Assembly: GCA_015064525.1 (NCBI GenBank)
Contig: SVSC01000005.1
Location: forward strand, 1-48,223
DNA from: Oscillospiraceae bacterium
Lineage (GTDB): Bacteria > Bacillota > Clostridia > Oscillospirales > CAG-272
Length of the DNA: 48,223 nucleotides
Direction: 5' to 3'
Positions 33,130 through 43,010 of the stretch are shown here, in pieces. Positions within the stretch are counted from its first letter, which is position 1; each line of letters opens with the position of its first letter. A program made the position numbers and the translations under genes. Under the pieces are notes generated by a model, which searched no databases, was not told where the DNA came from, and saw only the letters and a list, made by a program, of their open reading frames with translations.

Positions 33130-34041
33130 ATGATCTACCGTGAATCAAGGTTTAAGCGCAACGGTGTGCCCGTTGCCGTGCAATATCTCACCATGTCGCT
33201 GAGCGGTAAGCATGCCGAAATGTCCCATCAGCATTATCACGACTACACCGAATTGCTGTTCGGAATTACGGGGCGTCCCACCGTTGCGATCGGAAATCGG
33301 AGATTTGAGCTGGGAGAGGGGGAAATGATCATTATTCGGAACGAGGAGCCGCACGACGTTTTTTCCTCGGAGCCGTGTACCTATCACGTACTGAAATTTT
33401 TACCGCAGATTCTTTTAACCGAGGAGCAAACCTACTCGGAGTATTCCTACGTGCTGATGCTTTTGGAAAACCTTCCCAGCAAGGAGCTGTTTTTCTGCAA
33501 GGAGGAGCTGGAGAAAACCGAGGTGCCTCAGCTGTTTTCCCGCATTCGCCGGGAGTGGGAGCAGCAGGCGTTTGGCTATGAGCTGAGCCTGCGCGCCGAC
33601 GTGACGCGAATCTTTCTGTTTATTCTCCGCAGCTGGCAGAACCGCGATCCTGCGTGGGCGGGGAGCTTTGTTCCCGCGGCGCAGCAACGGGAGCTGATCA
33701 GCCGAGCCATTGAGCACGTTCGGCAGAATTACGCCGATCTGACCGAGGAGGAAACTGCCGCCGCCTGCGGCGTGAGCCCCGCCTATCTCTCCCGCAGCTT
33801 CCACCGCTGTATGCGGATTTCGTTTTCTGCCTACGTCAACAACCTTCGTTTGCGGGAAAGCGAGCGATTGCTTCTCACCACCAACAACAGCATCACCGAT
33901 ATCGCGCAAGCGGTGGGCTTTTCCACCTCAGCGTATTTTATTGCCAAATTTCGGGAGGCGCACGGCATCACTCCTCACCGCTATCGGCGGCAGCAGGAGG
34001 ATGGAGCAGCTCCCTCGGAATCCGAGAAAAAAACAACGTGA
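33130..34041 (+). CDS. AraC family transcriptional regulator with cupin sensor domain
   Basis: 303 residues. The N-terminal cupin reads EMSHQHYHDYTELLFGITG and RRFELGEGEMIIIRNEEPHD, a sugar-sensing type. The C-terminal AraC domain has two helix-turn-helices: LTEEETAAACGVSPAYLSRS and ITDIAQAVGFSTSAYFIAKF, ending with the HGITPHRYRR signature. The ATG has GAGG only 4 nt upstream, a weak site. It is transcribed away from thuA and likely controls that operon and perhaps the downstream lipoprotein and peptidase genes. Ligand unknown. Confidence 0.93.
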   Translation: MIYRESRFKRNGVPVAVQYLTMSLSGKHAEMSHQHYHDYTELLFGITGRPTVAIGNRRFELGEGEMIIIRNEEPHDVFSSEPCTYHVLKFLPQILLTEEQTYSEYSYVLMLLENLPSKELFFCKEELEKTEVPQLFSRIRREWEQQAFGYELSLRADVTRIFLFILRSWQNRDPAWAGSFVPAAQQRELISRAIEHVRQNYADLTEEETAAACGVSPAYLSRSFHRCMRISFSAYVNNLRLRESERLLLTTNNSITDIAQAVGFSTSAYFIAKFREAHGITPHRYRRQQEDGAAPSESEKKTT

Positions 34042-34072
34042 TCAAGCTGAAAAGCAAGAAAGGAAGGACATC

Positions 34073-35803
34073 ATGAAAAATCAAAAAACGATCCGCAGAC
34101 TGCTTGCCGCGGCGTTGGCGCTTGCCTGCTGCTTTGGCATGACCTCTTGCAGCGCCGAGAGCCTTTTGCGGCTCTTTTGGCAGGAGCCAACCCCCTCCGT
34201 TGGGCAAACCGCCTCGCTCGGCGGAACCCCCACCCATGAGCCCGTTCAAACGGGAGACCCCGATTGCGATCATCAATTTGGGGACTGGAAGGTGGTTGTT
34301 GAGCCAACCTGTGAGGATGAGGGAAGCGCCGTTCGCTTCTGCGCGCTTTGCGGCGCCGCGGATCAAGGCGTTTACCGCGCCCTGGGGCATGCCCCCGTGC
34401 CCATGGAGGACGTTCCCTCCACCTGCACTCAAGGCGGCTCGGTTGGCGGTGTGCGTTGCTCTCGCTGCAAGGAATACTTAACGCCGCCCACGCTGCTTCT
34501 GCCAAAGGGACACGCCAACTATGTGAACGGTCTTTGCTCCGCCTGCGGTACTCCCAAGAACAGCGCCGAGGGCTTGGCTTTTCTGGATCTCTACAACGGC
34601 ACCTACGGCTATACGTATCTCGCCTCCACCTCCAACGGCTCCGCGAAGCAAGCCTTTTACCAAAGGCTGGACGAGGCGGTGAGAGTGTTCCATACCGATC
34701 CGTCGTCGGTTGTGGAGAATTCCATGTCGTTCGCGGCTCTCAATTATGCCGAGTTGGGGCTCAGCTTGGATGAGGCGCTGGCGGTTTGGACCACCTTCCG
34801 CAACGATAACCCGCTCTACTATTGGCTCTCCAATCAGATCAGCTATAATGAGCAAATACTCAACGTAATGACGCTTTCCCAATACGCCAACGGCACCGCC
34901 CGCATGGAACGGAACGCATCTGTTTACAACGGAATCGCCGCTTATCTTTCGGTGGTTCCCGCCGAGGCAACGCCCTATCAGACGGCGTTGACGCTGCATA
35001 ACGCCATTGTTGGAACCGTTGACTATGCCTACAGCAGTTCGGGTGTTCCCGAGTCCGCCGACTGGGCGCATTCCTGCGTTGGCGTGTTTGAGGGACGGGG
35101 AGCTGTTTGCGAGGGCTTTGCCGAGGCATACCAGATTCTGATGAATATTTGCGGCGTGGATTGCCTGATCGTTACGGGGATCGGAAACGGCGAGGCGCAC
35201 GCTTGGAATCTGTTGGAGATTGAGGACGTGTGGTACGGCGTGGATCTCACCTGGGACGATAACAATCAAAGCACCGCGCCCTACCGCTATTTCTGCGTGT
35301 CGGCTTCCGTGATGGCGGAGGATCACACTCCCGACCTGCCCACGGGCGTTGGCATGGACTTTCTCTACGCGCTGCCAGCCGTTTCCGAATACGGCTTGGA
35401 GTGGGTGACTGTCTACAAAAACGGGGAAAAGCAGGGGGTATATTCCAACCCCGACAAGGCGTTTGCGTCCATGACCGATCCGCAAGCGGAGTACACCCTG
35501 CAGTTGGGAACCGACGATCCGCTTCTGCACAGCGCCTCCGCCTACTATGTGCGCGGAGAGCTGCCCGTTGTGAAGAGCTTAACGGTGGTTGGAGCGCACA
35601 CCCTGCTGTCGGGCGGCGGCTTTACGGCAACCACCCTCTACCTCACCGAAAACGTTACCCTGAAGGGGAATCTGATTCTGAAAAGCTTGTTTCTGGATGG
35701 AGTTACCTACGTCAATCTTTACACCAACGGTCATGCGCTCACAGCCAAGGCTGACACCCGCTACTACAGCGCGGTGATGGAGCGTGTGACGGTGGTTCAA
35801 TAA
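34073..35803 (+). CDS. transglutaminase-like lipoprotein with cysteine-pair modules
   Basis: 576 residues from ATG 34073 (AAGGAAGG upstream); the frame opens earlier inside the AraC gene but only this start gives a signal peptide (RRLLAAALALACCFGMTSC, lipobox MTSC). Residues about 60-165 hold two Cys-pair modules (PTCEDEGSAVRFCALCGA; STCTQGGSVGGVRCSRC) and a third short one. The middle has a transglutaminase-like core: GRGAVCEGFAEAYQILMNIC (Cys), GEAHAWNLLEIEDVWYGVD (His) and LTWDD (Asp), so the triad is present. The C-terminus is a beta-strand domain. Family members act as surface proteases or crosslinkers. It sits 31 bp after araC and 17 bp before the M42 peptidase. Confidence 0.85.
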   Translation: MKNQKTIRRLLAAALALACCFGMTSCSAESLLRLFWQEPTPSVGQTASLGGTPTHEPVQTGDPDCDHQFGDWKVVVEPTCEDEGSAVRFCALCGAADQGVYRALGHAPVPMEDVPSTCTQGGSVGGVRCSRCKEYLTPPTLLLPKGHANYVNGLCSACGTPKNSAEGLAFLDLYNGTYGYTYLASTSNGSAKQAFYQRLDEAVRVFHTDPSSVVENSMSFAALNYAELGLSLDEALAVWTTFRNDNPLYYWLSNQISYNEQILNVMTLSQYANGTARMERNASVYNGIAAYLSVVPAEATPYQTALTLHNAIVGTVDYAYSSSGVPESADWAHSCVGVFEGRGAVCEGFAEAYQILMNICGVDCLIVTGIGNGEAHAWNLLEIEDVWYGVDLTWDDNNQSTAPYRYFCVSASVMAEDHTPDLPTGVGMDFLYALPAVSEYGLEWVTVYKNGEKQGVYSNPDKAFASMTDPQAEYTLQLGTDDPLLHSASAYYVRGELPVVKSLTVVGAHTLLSGGGFTATTLYLTENVTLKGNLILKSLFLDGVTYVNLYTNGHALTAKADTRYYSAVMERVTVVQ

Positions 35804-35820
35804 AAAAAGGAGATCACGGG

Positions 35821-36855
35821 ATGAAAGCATATACAACCTATGCAGTTGATAAAACCCTGGAGCTGCTCGCCATTGACAGCCCCACGGGCTACACGCGCGC
35901 TGCCGCGGAATGGGTGCTGAAGGAATTTCAAGACATGGGCTATAACGCTCGCCTCACCGAAAAGGGCGGCGTGCTTGCCGATCTGGGCGGAGCCGACGAG
36001 CGCAACGGCGTTTTGCTGGAGGCGCATACCGACACGCTTGGCGCCATGGTTGCCGAAATCAAGGGGAACGGCAGACTTCGCGTCACGCCTCTGGGGGGAA
36101 TGCGAGCTGAAAATGCCGAAACCGAAAACCTACGGGTACACACCCGCGGGGGCGGCGTGATGGAAGGAACCCTTCAGCTTTGCAATCCGTCGGTTCACGT
36201 AAACGGGTCCTACGGCGACACCAAACGGAGCTTCGACACCGTGGAGGTGGTGTTGGATGAGGACGTGAAAACAGCGGAGGAGGCGCGTGCTGCGGGCATT
36301 GAGGTGGGGGATCCCGTTTGCTTTGATCCCCGTTCCCGTGTAACAGCATCGGGGTATATCAAGAGCAGATTTCTCGACGATAAGCTGTCTGTCGGAATTC
36401 TTTTGGGGCTGGCGAGGTATTTGAAGGAGGAGGCTGTGGTGCTTCCCCGCCGTACCTACGTTCACGTAACGGTCTACGAGGAGGTGGGGCATGGCGGAAG
36501 CGCCTCGGTTCCCGCAGGCATCACCGAGGCGATCAGCGTGGACATGGGCTGTGTTGGCAACGGCTTGCAATGCACCGAGCGGCAGGTCTCAATTTGCGCC
36601 AAGGATTCGGGCGGACCCTATAGCTATGAGCTGGTTGGAAGGCTGATTGAAGCCGCGAAAAAGAGCGGCGCGGGCTATGCCGTGGACGTTTACCCCTACT
36701 ACGGCTCGGACGTGGAGGCTACTCTTCGCGGCGGCAACGATCTTCGACACGGGCTGATCGGCGCGGGTGTGTTCGCGAGCCACGGCTACGAGCGCAGCCA
36801 CGTGGACGGTGTTCGCAATACGTTGCTGCTTCTCAAAACCTTTTTGGAGGCATGA
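35821..36855 (+). CDS. M42 family metallo-aminopeptidase (or endoglucanase-like homologue)
   Basis: 344 residues. Metal ligands and base of the M42 fold are visible: LLEAHTDTLGAMVAEI (His, near 68), SRFLDDKLSVGILLGL (Asp), VYEEVGHGGSASVP (Glu-Glu), SVDMGCVG (Asp) and a final ASHGYERSHVDGV (His). In family members two metal ions trim N-terminal residues from peptides in a tetrahedral dodecamer. AAAGGAG lies before the ATG. It lacks a signal peptide, so it probably finishes degrading peptides in the cytoplasm. Third gene of the AraC-transglutaminase-peptidase unit; a terminator follows. Confidence 0.93.
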   Translation: MKAYTTYAVDKTLELLAIDSPTGYTRAAAEWVLKEFQDMGYNARLTEKGGVLADLGGADERNGVLLEAHTDTLGAMVAEIKGNGRLRVTPLGGMRAENAETENLRVHTRGGGVMEGTLQLCNPSVHVNGSYGDTKRSFDTVEVVLDEDVKTAEEARAAGIEVGDPVCFDPRSRVTASGYIKSRFLDDKLSVGILLGLARYLKEEAVVLPRRTYVHVTVYEEVGHGGSASVPAGITEAISVDMGCVGNGLQCTERQVSICAKDSGGPYSYELVGRLIEAAKKSGAGYAVDVYPYYGSDVEATLRGGNDLRHGLIGAGVFASHGYERSHVDGVRNTLLLLKTFLEA

Positions 36856-36900
36856 GAGAAGCTCCGAAATGGGAAATACTGTCAGCACGTTACGGTTTCC

Positions 36901-36938
36901 GAAAAGCGCCGCGCTCCGAAGCGCGGTGCTTTTCATTT
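36901..36938 (+). terminator. terminator after the M42 peptidase gene
   Basis: GAAAAGC-g-CCGCGCT pairs with AGCGCGG-t-GCTTTTC around CCGA, then ATTTT. It ends 4 bp from the 35 bp inverted repeat, mirroring the arrangement at 31102. Confidence 0.8.
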
Positions 36939-36999
36939 TGGTGGTCAAAATAAACCCCCAGTTCTACTGGGGGACAGCTTGCTGACAAAGGGGTTAGCA
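36939..36999. repeat. inverted copy of the 35 bp repeat plus a REP unit
   Basis: 36939-36973 is the exact reverse complement of 31063-31097 and contains the CCCCCAG-TTCTA-CTGGGGG hairpin. 36977-36999 is an exact copy of 16125-16147 (hairpin TTGCTGAC/GTTAGCAA). Together they lie between two terminators. Confidence 0.85.
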
Positions 37000-37004
37000 A
37001 ACAG

Positions 37005-37028
37005 AAAAGGAGCCTTACGGCTCCTTTT
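37005..37028 (-). terminator. terminator of the tRNA-Arg gene
   Basis: AAAAGGAGCC-TTAC-GGCTCCTTTT is a perfect 10 bp stem with a T4 tail in minus-strand RNA, 5 bp past the CCA end of the tRNA. Confidence 0.85.
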
Positions 37029-37033
37029 CTGTT

Positions 37034-37110
37034 TGGCGCACCATGGCGGACTCGAACCGTCGACACCAAGCGTCGGAGGCTTGTGCTCTATCCATCTGAG
37101 CTAATGGTGC
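37034..37110 (-). tRNA. tRNA-Arg (anticodon CCG)
   Basis: 77 nt on the minus strand. Acceptor GCACCAT pairs with ATGGTGC; discriminator G and an encoded CCA follow. D arm TA-GCTC-AGATGGATA-GAGC. Anticodon stem CAAGC/GCTTG around the loop CTCCGAC, giving anticodon CCG for codon CGG. T loop TTCGAGT with stem GACGG/CCGCC, one A-C mismatch. The promoter and terminator are both present, so this is a single-gene unit. The genome encodes the CCA here although a CCA-adding enzyme lies at 41038-42369. Confidence 0.95.
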
Positions 37111-37126
37111 ATATCCAAACGAAAGT

Positions 37127-37155
37127 ATTATAGCATATTTTTCCCTCGATTGCAA
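37127..37155 (-). promoter_or_regulatory. promoter of tRNA-Arg
   Basis: Minus strand TTGCAA (37155-37150), 17 bp, TATAAT (37132-37127) preceded by TGC (extended -10), about 17 bp before the tRNA 5' end. Confidence 0.8.
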
Positions 37156-37205
37156 GGGCTTTTTCATTTTTTTTCGGGTTGTTGTCTGTTTTTTTTCGTT
37201 GCGCA

Positions 37206-37234
37206 TTGACAAATTGCGATTTTTGGACTATAAT
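37206..37234 (+). promoter_or_regulatory. consensus sigma-A promoter of glnN
   Basis: TTGACA (37206-37211), 17 bp, TATAAT (37229-37234), 44 bp before glnN. No GlnR-type TGTNA palindrome was recognised around it. Confidence 0.85.
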
Positions 37235-37278
37235 AAATTATTCTGTGGAAGAAATCCCCACCAACGAGGAGACAAAAC

Positions 37279-39369
<2,091 letters not shown>

Positions 39370-39380
39370 TCCGTTGTGCC

Positions 39381-40181
39381 ATGAAAAAATTCCAGGGACT
39401 TTTGCTGGTGTCGGATCTGGATGGCACCCTGCTCAACGCTCACAAGGAGATCTCCAAGGAAAACGCGGACGCCATTGAATATTTCACAAGAGAGGGCGGA
39501 CTGTTCACCTTTGTAACGGGGCGGGTTCCCCAAGGCGTTGGTCCCGTGTTCGATCAGCTTCGCCCCACCGTTCCCATCGGCTGCATCAACGGCGCGGGAA
39601 TCTTCGATCCGCAAGCCGAGAGGTACCTTTGGCAGCTGCCTCTGCCGCAGGATGCCGCCCAATTGGTGCGAGACGCGCAGGAGCGCTTTCCCGAGGCGGG
39701 GATTGAGCTTTGCGGCTTCCGCTTCAATTGCTATCAGGTGTTGAACAGCATTCTGGAAAGGCACTTTTGCGACGAAGGGCTGGACGTGACGGAATCTACC
39801 TTCGAGCGCTTTGGCGAGCCCATTGCAAAGGTGCTGTTCGCGGAAAAGCCCGAGCGTCTCGAACCCATCATTCGCTTTCTGAACGCCCATCCTCTGGCAG
39901 AGCGGTTTGATTTTATCCGCTCCTCGGCGGAATACTACGAAATTCTGCCCAAGGGAGCCTCCAAGGGCGATCTTCTTCTGCGGATTGCCGCCATGCTGAA
40001 GATCAAGCGCGGCAAGCTTCTTGCCGTTGGCGACAACGAAAACGATATTTCCATGCTGCGGGCGGCATCGGTTGGCTACGCGGTGGCAAACGCGGTTGAA
40101 GCAACCAAGCAGGCAGCCAACAGACTTCTGCAGTCCACCTGCGATGAGAGCGCCATTGCCGAGCTGATCCACAGTCTTTGA
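39381..40181 (+). CDS. Cof-type HAD-IIB hydrolase
   Basis: 266 residues. Motif I LLLVSDLDGTLLNAHKEIS, motif II FTFVTGRVPQG, the cap domain in the middle, the KGASKGDLLLRIA block (Lys) and motif IV LLAVGDNENDISMLRAA mark the Cof/YbjI group of sugar-phosphate and nucleotide phosphatases. The ATG at 39381 lacks a strong ribosome site; a TTG at 39366 overlaps the end of glnN, so translation may be coupled to glnN. Substrate unknown. Confidence 0.9.
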   Translation: MKKFQGLLLVSDLDGTLLNAHKEISKENADAIEYFTREGGLFTFVTGRVPQGVGPVFDQLRPTVPIGCINGAGIFDPQAERYLWQLPLPQDAAQLVRDAQERFPEAGIELCGFRFNCYQVLNSILERHFCDEGLDVTESTFERFGEPIAKVLFAEKPERLEPIIRFLNAHPLAERFDFIRSSAEYYEILPKGASKGDLLLRIAAMLKIKRGKLLAVGDNENDISMLRAASVGYAVANAVEATKQAANRLLQSTCDESAIAELIHSL

Positions 40182-40197
40182 GAAAGGAGTCCTTTTT

Positions 40198-40980
40198 ATG
40201 AAGGATTTTCGCATCATTGATTTTCACACCCATCCCTTCCGAAACGATGGGGATAACATCTGCTCCCACAAGTCCGTGATCGAAATGAATGCCATCACCA
40301 CCCTGCAATTGATGGATCGGCTGGGCGTGGACGTGATCTGCGGAAGCGTGATCCGCCGTTTCAAGGAGGGAGAGCAGCCGTGGGAGGCGCTCCGATACAT
40401 GAATGACGAGGCGCTGGCATTGCGGGAGCTTTACGGCAGTCGCTTTATCCCGGGCTTCCACGTTCACCCCGATTTCGTTCGAGAATCCTGCGAGGAGATC
40501 GAGCGGATGCACAGCCTCGGCGTGAATCTGATCGGCGAGCTGGTTCCCTACTATCACGGCTGGAGCGACTACTCCTGCAAGAATTTTTCCGAAATTCTCG
40601 ACCTATGCGAGCAATACGGAACGGTTGTCTCCTTTCATTCCATGGGCAACGACGAAATGGATCGCATGGTGCGCGAGCATCCCAACGTCACCTTTGTGGC
40701 GGCTCATCCCGGTGAGCTTCGGGATTTTAACCGACACATGGAACGAATGCGCCTCAGCGAAAACTACCATTTGGATCTTTCGGGCTACGGTATTTTCCGC
40801 CAGGGAATGCTCCGCCACGCCATTGATCTGTTCGGCGCCGAGCGGTTTCTCTTTGGCTCGGACTACCCCACCTGCAGCATGAGCATGTACATTGGCGGCG
40901 TGCTACTGGATCCCCTGATCACCGACGCCGAAAAGGAAATGATCTTCTCCAAAAATGCCGAGAGGATCTTGAAAATCTAA
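40198..40980 (+). CDS. amidohydrolase-superfamily metal-dependent hydrolase
   Basis: 260 residues. Metal motif IIDFHTHPF at the N-terminus; histidines in VVSFHSMGND and FVAAHPGE; the late aspartate motif RFLFGSDYPT. This is the Amidohydrolase_2 (TIM-like barrel) pattern seen in decarboxylases and hydrolases. AGAAAGGAG precedes the ATG, 16 bp after the HAD gene. Function with glutamine synthetase is not evident. A strong two-way terminator follows. Confidence 0.88.
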   Translation: MKDFRIIDFHTHPFRNDGDNICSHKSVIEMNAITTLQLMDRLGVDVICGSVIRRFKEGEQPWEALRYMNDEALALRELYGSRFIPGFHVHPDFVRESCEEIERMHSLGVNLIGELVPYYHGWSDYSCKNFSEILDLCEQYGTVVSFHSMGNDEMDRMVREHPNVTFVAAHPGELRDFNRHMERMRLSENYHLDLSGYGIFRQGMLRHAIDLFGAERFLFGSDYPTCSMSMYIGGVLLDPLITDAEKEMIFSKNAERILKI

Positions 40981-40981
40981 T

Positions 40982-41030
40982 AAAAAAGCGTCTGCCTCCA
41001 CCCTTTGTCGGTGTAGGCAGACGCTTTTTT
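40982..41030. terminator. two-way terminator between convergent operons
   Basis: AAAAAAGCGTCTGCCT (40982-40997) pairs with AGGCAGACGCTTTTTT (41015-41030), with a short CACC/GGTG extension. T6 on both strands: it serves both the amidohydrolase gene and cca. Confidence 0.93.
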
Positions 41031-41037
41031 CAATTTC

Positions 41038-42369
41038 TCACGCCTTCGGTTGCTCCAAGCTCTTTAACAGGATCTCCCGATCATTGGGCAGCTCCTCGTC
41101 GATCACGGCGTTCAGCAAACGGTTCAGACACGCTCCAAGCTCCTTACCCGGACGGTAGCCCAGCGCGATCAGATCGTTTCCGTTCACCGCTAAATCCTTC
41201 AGAGAAAGGCAGGCGCCCTCCCTGCGAATCTCCTCCCAGATCACGGGGATATCCGCATACCAATCGGGCAATTCGGTATGCCCGATCTGATGGGCAACGC
41301 GGTCGCATCGCTGGATTTCCAAAAGATCGGCAAGTCCTCGCTCGCCAAACCGCAGGATGGCTCTCTTGATATGCTTTTTCTCAGCTTGAATGGGAATGTC
41401 GTGGTACCGCACCAGCTTGAGCATCAGCTCTCTTGTGGCGTTGTCGTAGCGCAGTCTCCGCATGATTTCATCCGTCAAACGAACTCCCGCCTCGGCGTGA
41501 CCCTTGAAATGTCCTCCCTTTTCGTCCTTGGTAAAGCACAAGGGCTTGCCAACGTCATGCAGAAGAATCCCCAGCCGCACGTTCAGCCGTGGGGAATCGG
41601 TTTGCGAAAGGGCAAACAGCGTATGCTCCCAAACGTCGAACCGATGGAAGCGGGACTGCTGATCAAAGCCCACCATGGGGGAAACCTCCGGCAAAAACTC
41701 CGCAATCACGTCCACGTAGTCCCGCAGGATCTCCACCGCGCCTTTTCCGCAGATCAGCTTGTTGAACTCCTCGCGGATGCGCTCGGCGGCAATGTTTTTC
41801 AGCAAATGCTTGCAGGAATGCACCGCTCTTGCCGTTTTCTCCTCCAGGGAGAAGCCCAAAACAGAAGCAAAGCGGATCGCCCGCAGAATGCGAAGACCGT
41901 CCTCATGAAAACGACGCTCCGCATCTCCCACGCAACGGATCAGCCCCGCCGCAAGATCGGCTTGTCCGCCAAAGCGATCCACCAAGCCGCGGTCGGGGTG
42001 GTAAGCCATGGCGTTCACCGTGAAATCTCTTCTGGAAAGGTCGTCCTCCAGACGCCTCGAAAAGGTGACCGAGGCGGGATGGCGGTTATCCTTGTAGTCA
42101 CCGTCCACCCGATAGGTGGTGATCTCCAGCTGCTCGCCCTCGTAAATCACGGTCACGGTACCGTGTTGGAGTCCTGTTTCGATCACCCTACAATCGGGGA
42201 AGCAGGCGAGGGTCTCCCGAGGGGAGGCATTGGTGGTGAGATCCCAATCGTTTGGCGTTCCTTGCAGAAGGGAATCCCGCACACAGCCACCAACGGCGTA
42301 TGCCTCGTATCCCGCCCGCTCCAATCGCTCCATGGCAAACAGCGCCCCCTTCGATGGCTTGATCTCCAT
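41038..42369 (-). CDS. cca: CCA-adding tRNA nucleotidyltransferase with HD domain
   Basis: 443 residues. Class II nucleotidyltransferase head: YAVGGCVRDSLLQGTPNDWD (metal Asp-x-Asp follows as DWDLTT), RRDFTVNAMAYHP, EDGLRILRAIRFAS; the nucleotide-selecting EEFNKLICGKG region follows. An HD domain is present (LGILLHDVGKPLCF, and HFKGHAEAGVRL). It rebuilds or repairs the CCA end of tRNAs. The start at 42369 has a near-perfect AAGGAGGTG; the frame is open upstream but overlaps queT. It follows queT by 35 bp and ends a tRNA/cofactor operon. Confidence 0.95.
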   Translation of the reverse strand: MEIKPSKGALFAMERLERAGYEAYAVGGCVRDSLLQGTPNDWDLTTNASPRETLACFPDCRVIETGLQHGTVTVIYEGEQLEITTYRVDGDYKDNRHPASVTFSRRLEDDLSRRDFTVNAMAYHPDRGLVDRFGGQADLAAGLIRCVGDAERRFHEDGLRILRAIRFASVLGFSLEEKTARAVHSCKHLLKNIAAERIREEFNKLICGKGAVEILRDYVDVIAEFLPEVSPMVGFDQQSRFHRFDVWEHTLFALSQTDSPRLNVRLGILLHDVGKPLCFTKDEKGGHFKGHAEAGVRLTDEIMRRLRYDNATRELMLKLVRYHDIPIQAEKKHIKRAILRFGERGLADLLEIQRCDRVAHQIGHTELPDWYADIPVIWEEIRREGACLSLKDLAVNGNDLIALGYRPGKELGACLNRLLNAVIDEELPNDREILLKSLEQPKA

Positions 42370-42404
42370 TGTGCTACACCTCCTTCGATCTGTTTTTACG
42401 AAGC

Positions 42405-42917
42405 TTATTTCTTCCTTGTTGGAAACAGTCTGTCCGCGTGCTTTTTCAGAACAGACCACAAAAGAATTCCGCAGATATACGCCGACAACAGCTCCCCCAG
42501 CCCCACCGAAAGGAACAAAAACGGCAGTCCCTCCTCGGCATGGTAAACAAAGGCAAGAACGAAGGGAATGATCAGCGTGTTGGAAAGGACCGCGGGCAGC
42601 GGCGACAGCAGTGGAAATTTTTTCAGCAATCGCGTGCCAATCGCGCCCAAAAGGGTTGCCAGCGCGCCAAACACCACGTCCTGCCAGGGGCAAGCCAGAA
42701 GCAGGTTGGAAAGAAAGCAACCAACGGTAAGCCCGGGGATTGCGGCCGGTAAAAAAACGGGAAGGATACACAATGCCTCCGAGAGCCGAAGCTGGATCAC
42801 CCCGTTTGCCAGGCCGAACGAGCCTATCACATAGGTTAGAACGGTGTAAACGGCGGCGATCATTGCGGCGTAGCAGAGATAGCGGATCCTTCCAAGCTGC
42901 GTGTTCGTTCGTTTCAT
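42405..42917 (-). CDS. queT: QueT-type ECF S component for a queuosine precursor
   Basis: 170 residues, about six helices. The QueT hallmark FGLANGVIQLRLSEALCILP is present after helix 1 (YLCYAAMIAAVYTVLTYVIG), then GCFLSNLLLACPWQDVVFGA. It should import preQ1, preQ0 or queuine, later inserted into tRNA wobble positions. The ATG lies 9 nt after AAGGAG, and that ribosome site is part of a preQ1-type riboswitch candidate. No queuosine synthesis genes are here. Like the other S components it must borrow an ECF module. Confidence 0.93.
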   Translation of the reverse strand: MKRTNTQLGRIRYLCYAAMIAAVYTVLTYVIGSFGLANGVIQLRLSEALCILPVFLPAAIPGLTVGCFLSNLLLACPWQDVVFGALATLLGAIGTRLLKKFPLLSPLPAVLSNTLIIPFVLAFVYHAEEGLPFLFLSVGLGELLSAYICGILLWSVLKKHADRLFPTRKK

Positions 42918-42925
42918 ATCTGATT

Positions 42926-42968
42926 ACTCCTTAGTTTTGTTTAGCGTGAGGATGGTTTCGAACTCACG
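42926..42968 (-). promoter_or_regulatory. preQ1-I-type riboswitch candidate in front of queT
   Basis: In minus-strand RNA: stem CGTGAG (42968-42963), a 12 nt loop TTCGAAACCATC, closing CTCACG (42950-42945), then an A-rich tail CTAAACAAAACTAAGGAG. Stem, loop size, and a tail ending in CTAAGG over the Shine-Dalgarno sequence match the preQ1-I layout. Binding would fold the tail into the pseudoknot and hide the ribosome site. The call rests on layout, the CTAAGGAG tail and the queT gene. Confidence 0.72.
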
Positions 42969-42977
42969 TTTATTGAA

Positions 42978-43010
42978 GGCAAGCCCCTCGGATCCCCTCG
43001 GGGCTTTGCC
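42978..43010 (-). other. hairpin between folC and queT
   Basis: GGCAAGCCCC pairs with GGGGC-t-TTGCC (one bulge) immediately after the folC stop; the loop holds part of a CCCCTCGG direct repeat. No T tract and no promoter before queT, so read-through from folC into the riboswitch is expected. Confidence 0.55.

Noticed and set aside
41278-42546. A 422-codon plus-strand open frame
   Set aside because: Antisense to cca with no ribosome site or recognisable domain.
42370-42771. N-terminal extension of the cca frame
   Set aside because: It overlaps queT in another frame; AAGGAGGTG at the 42369 start is decisive.
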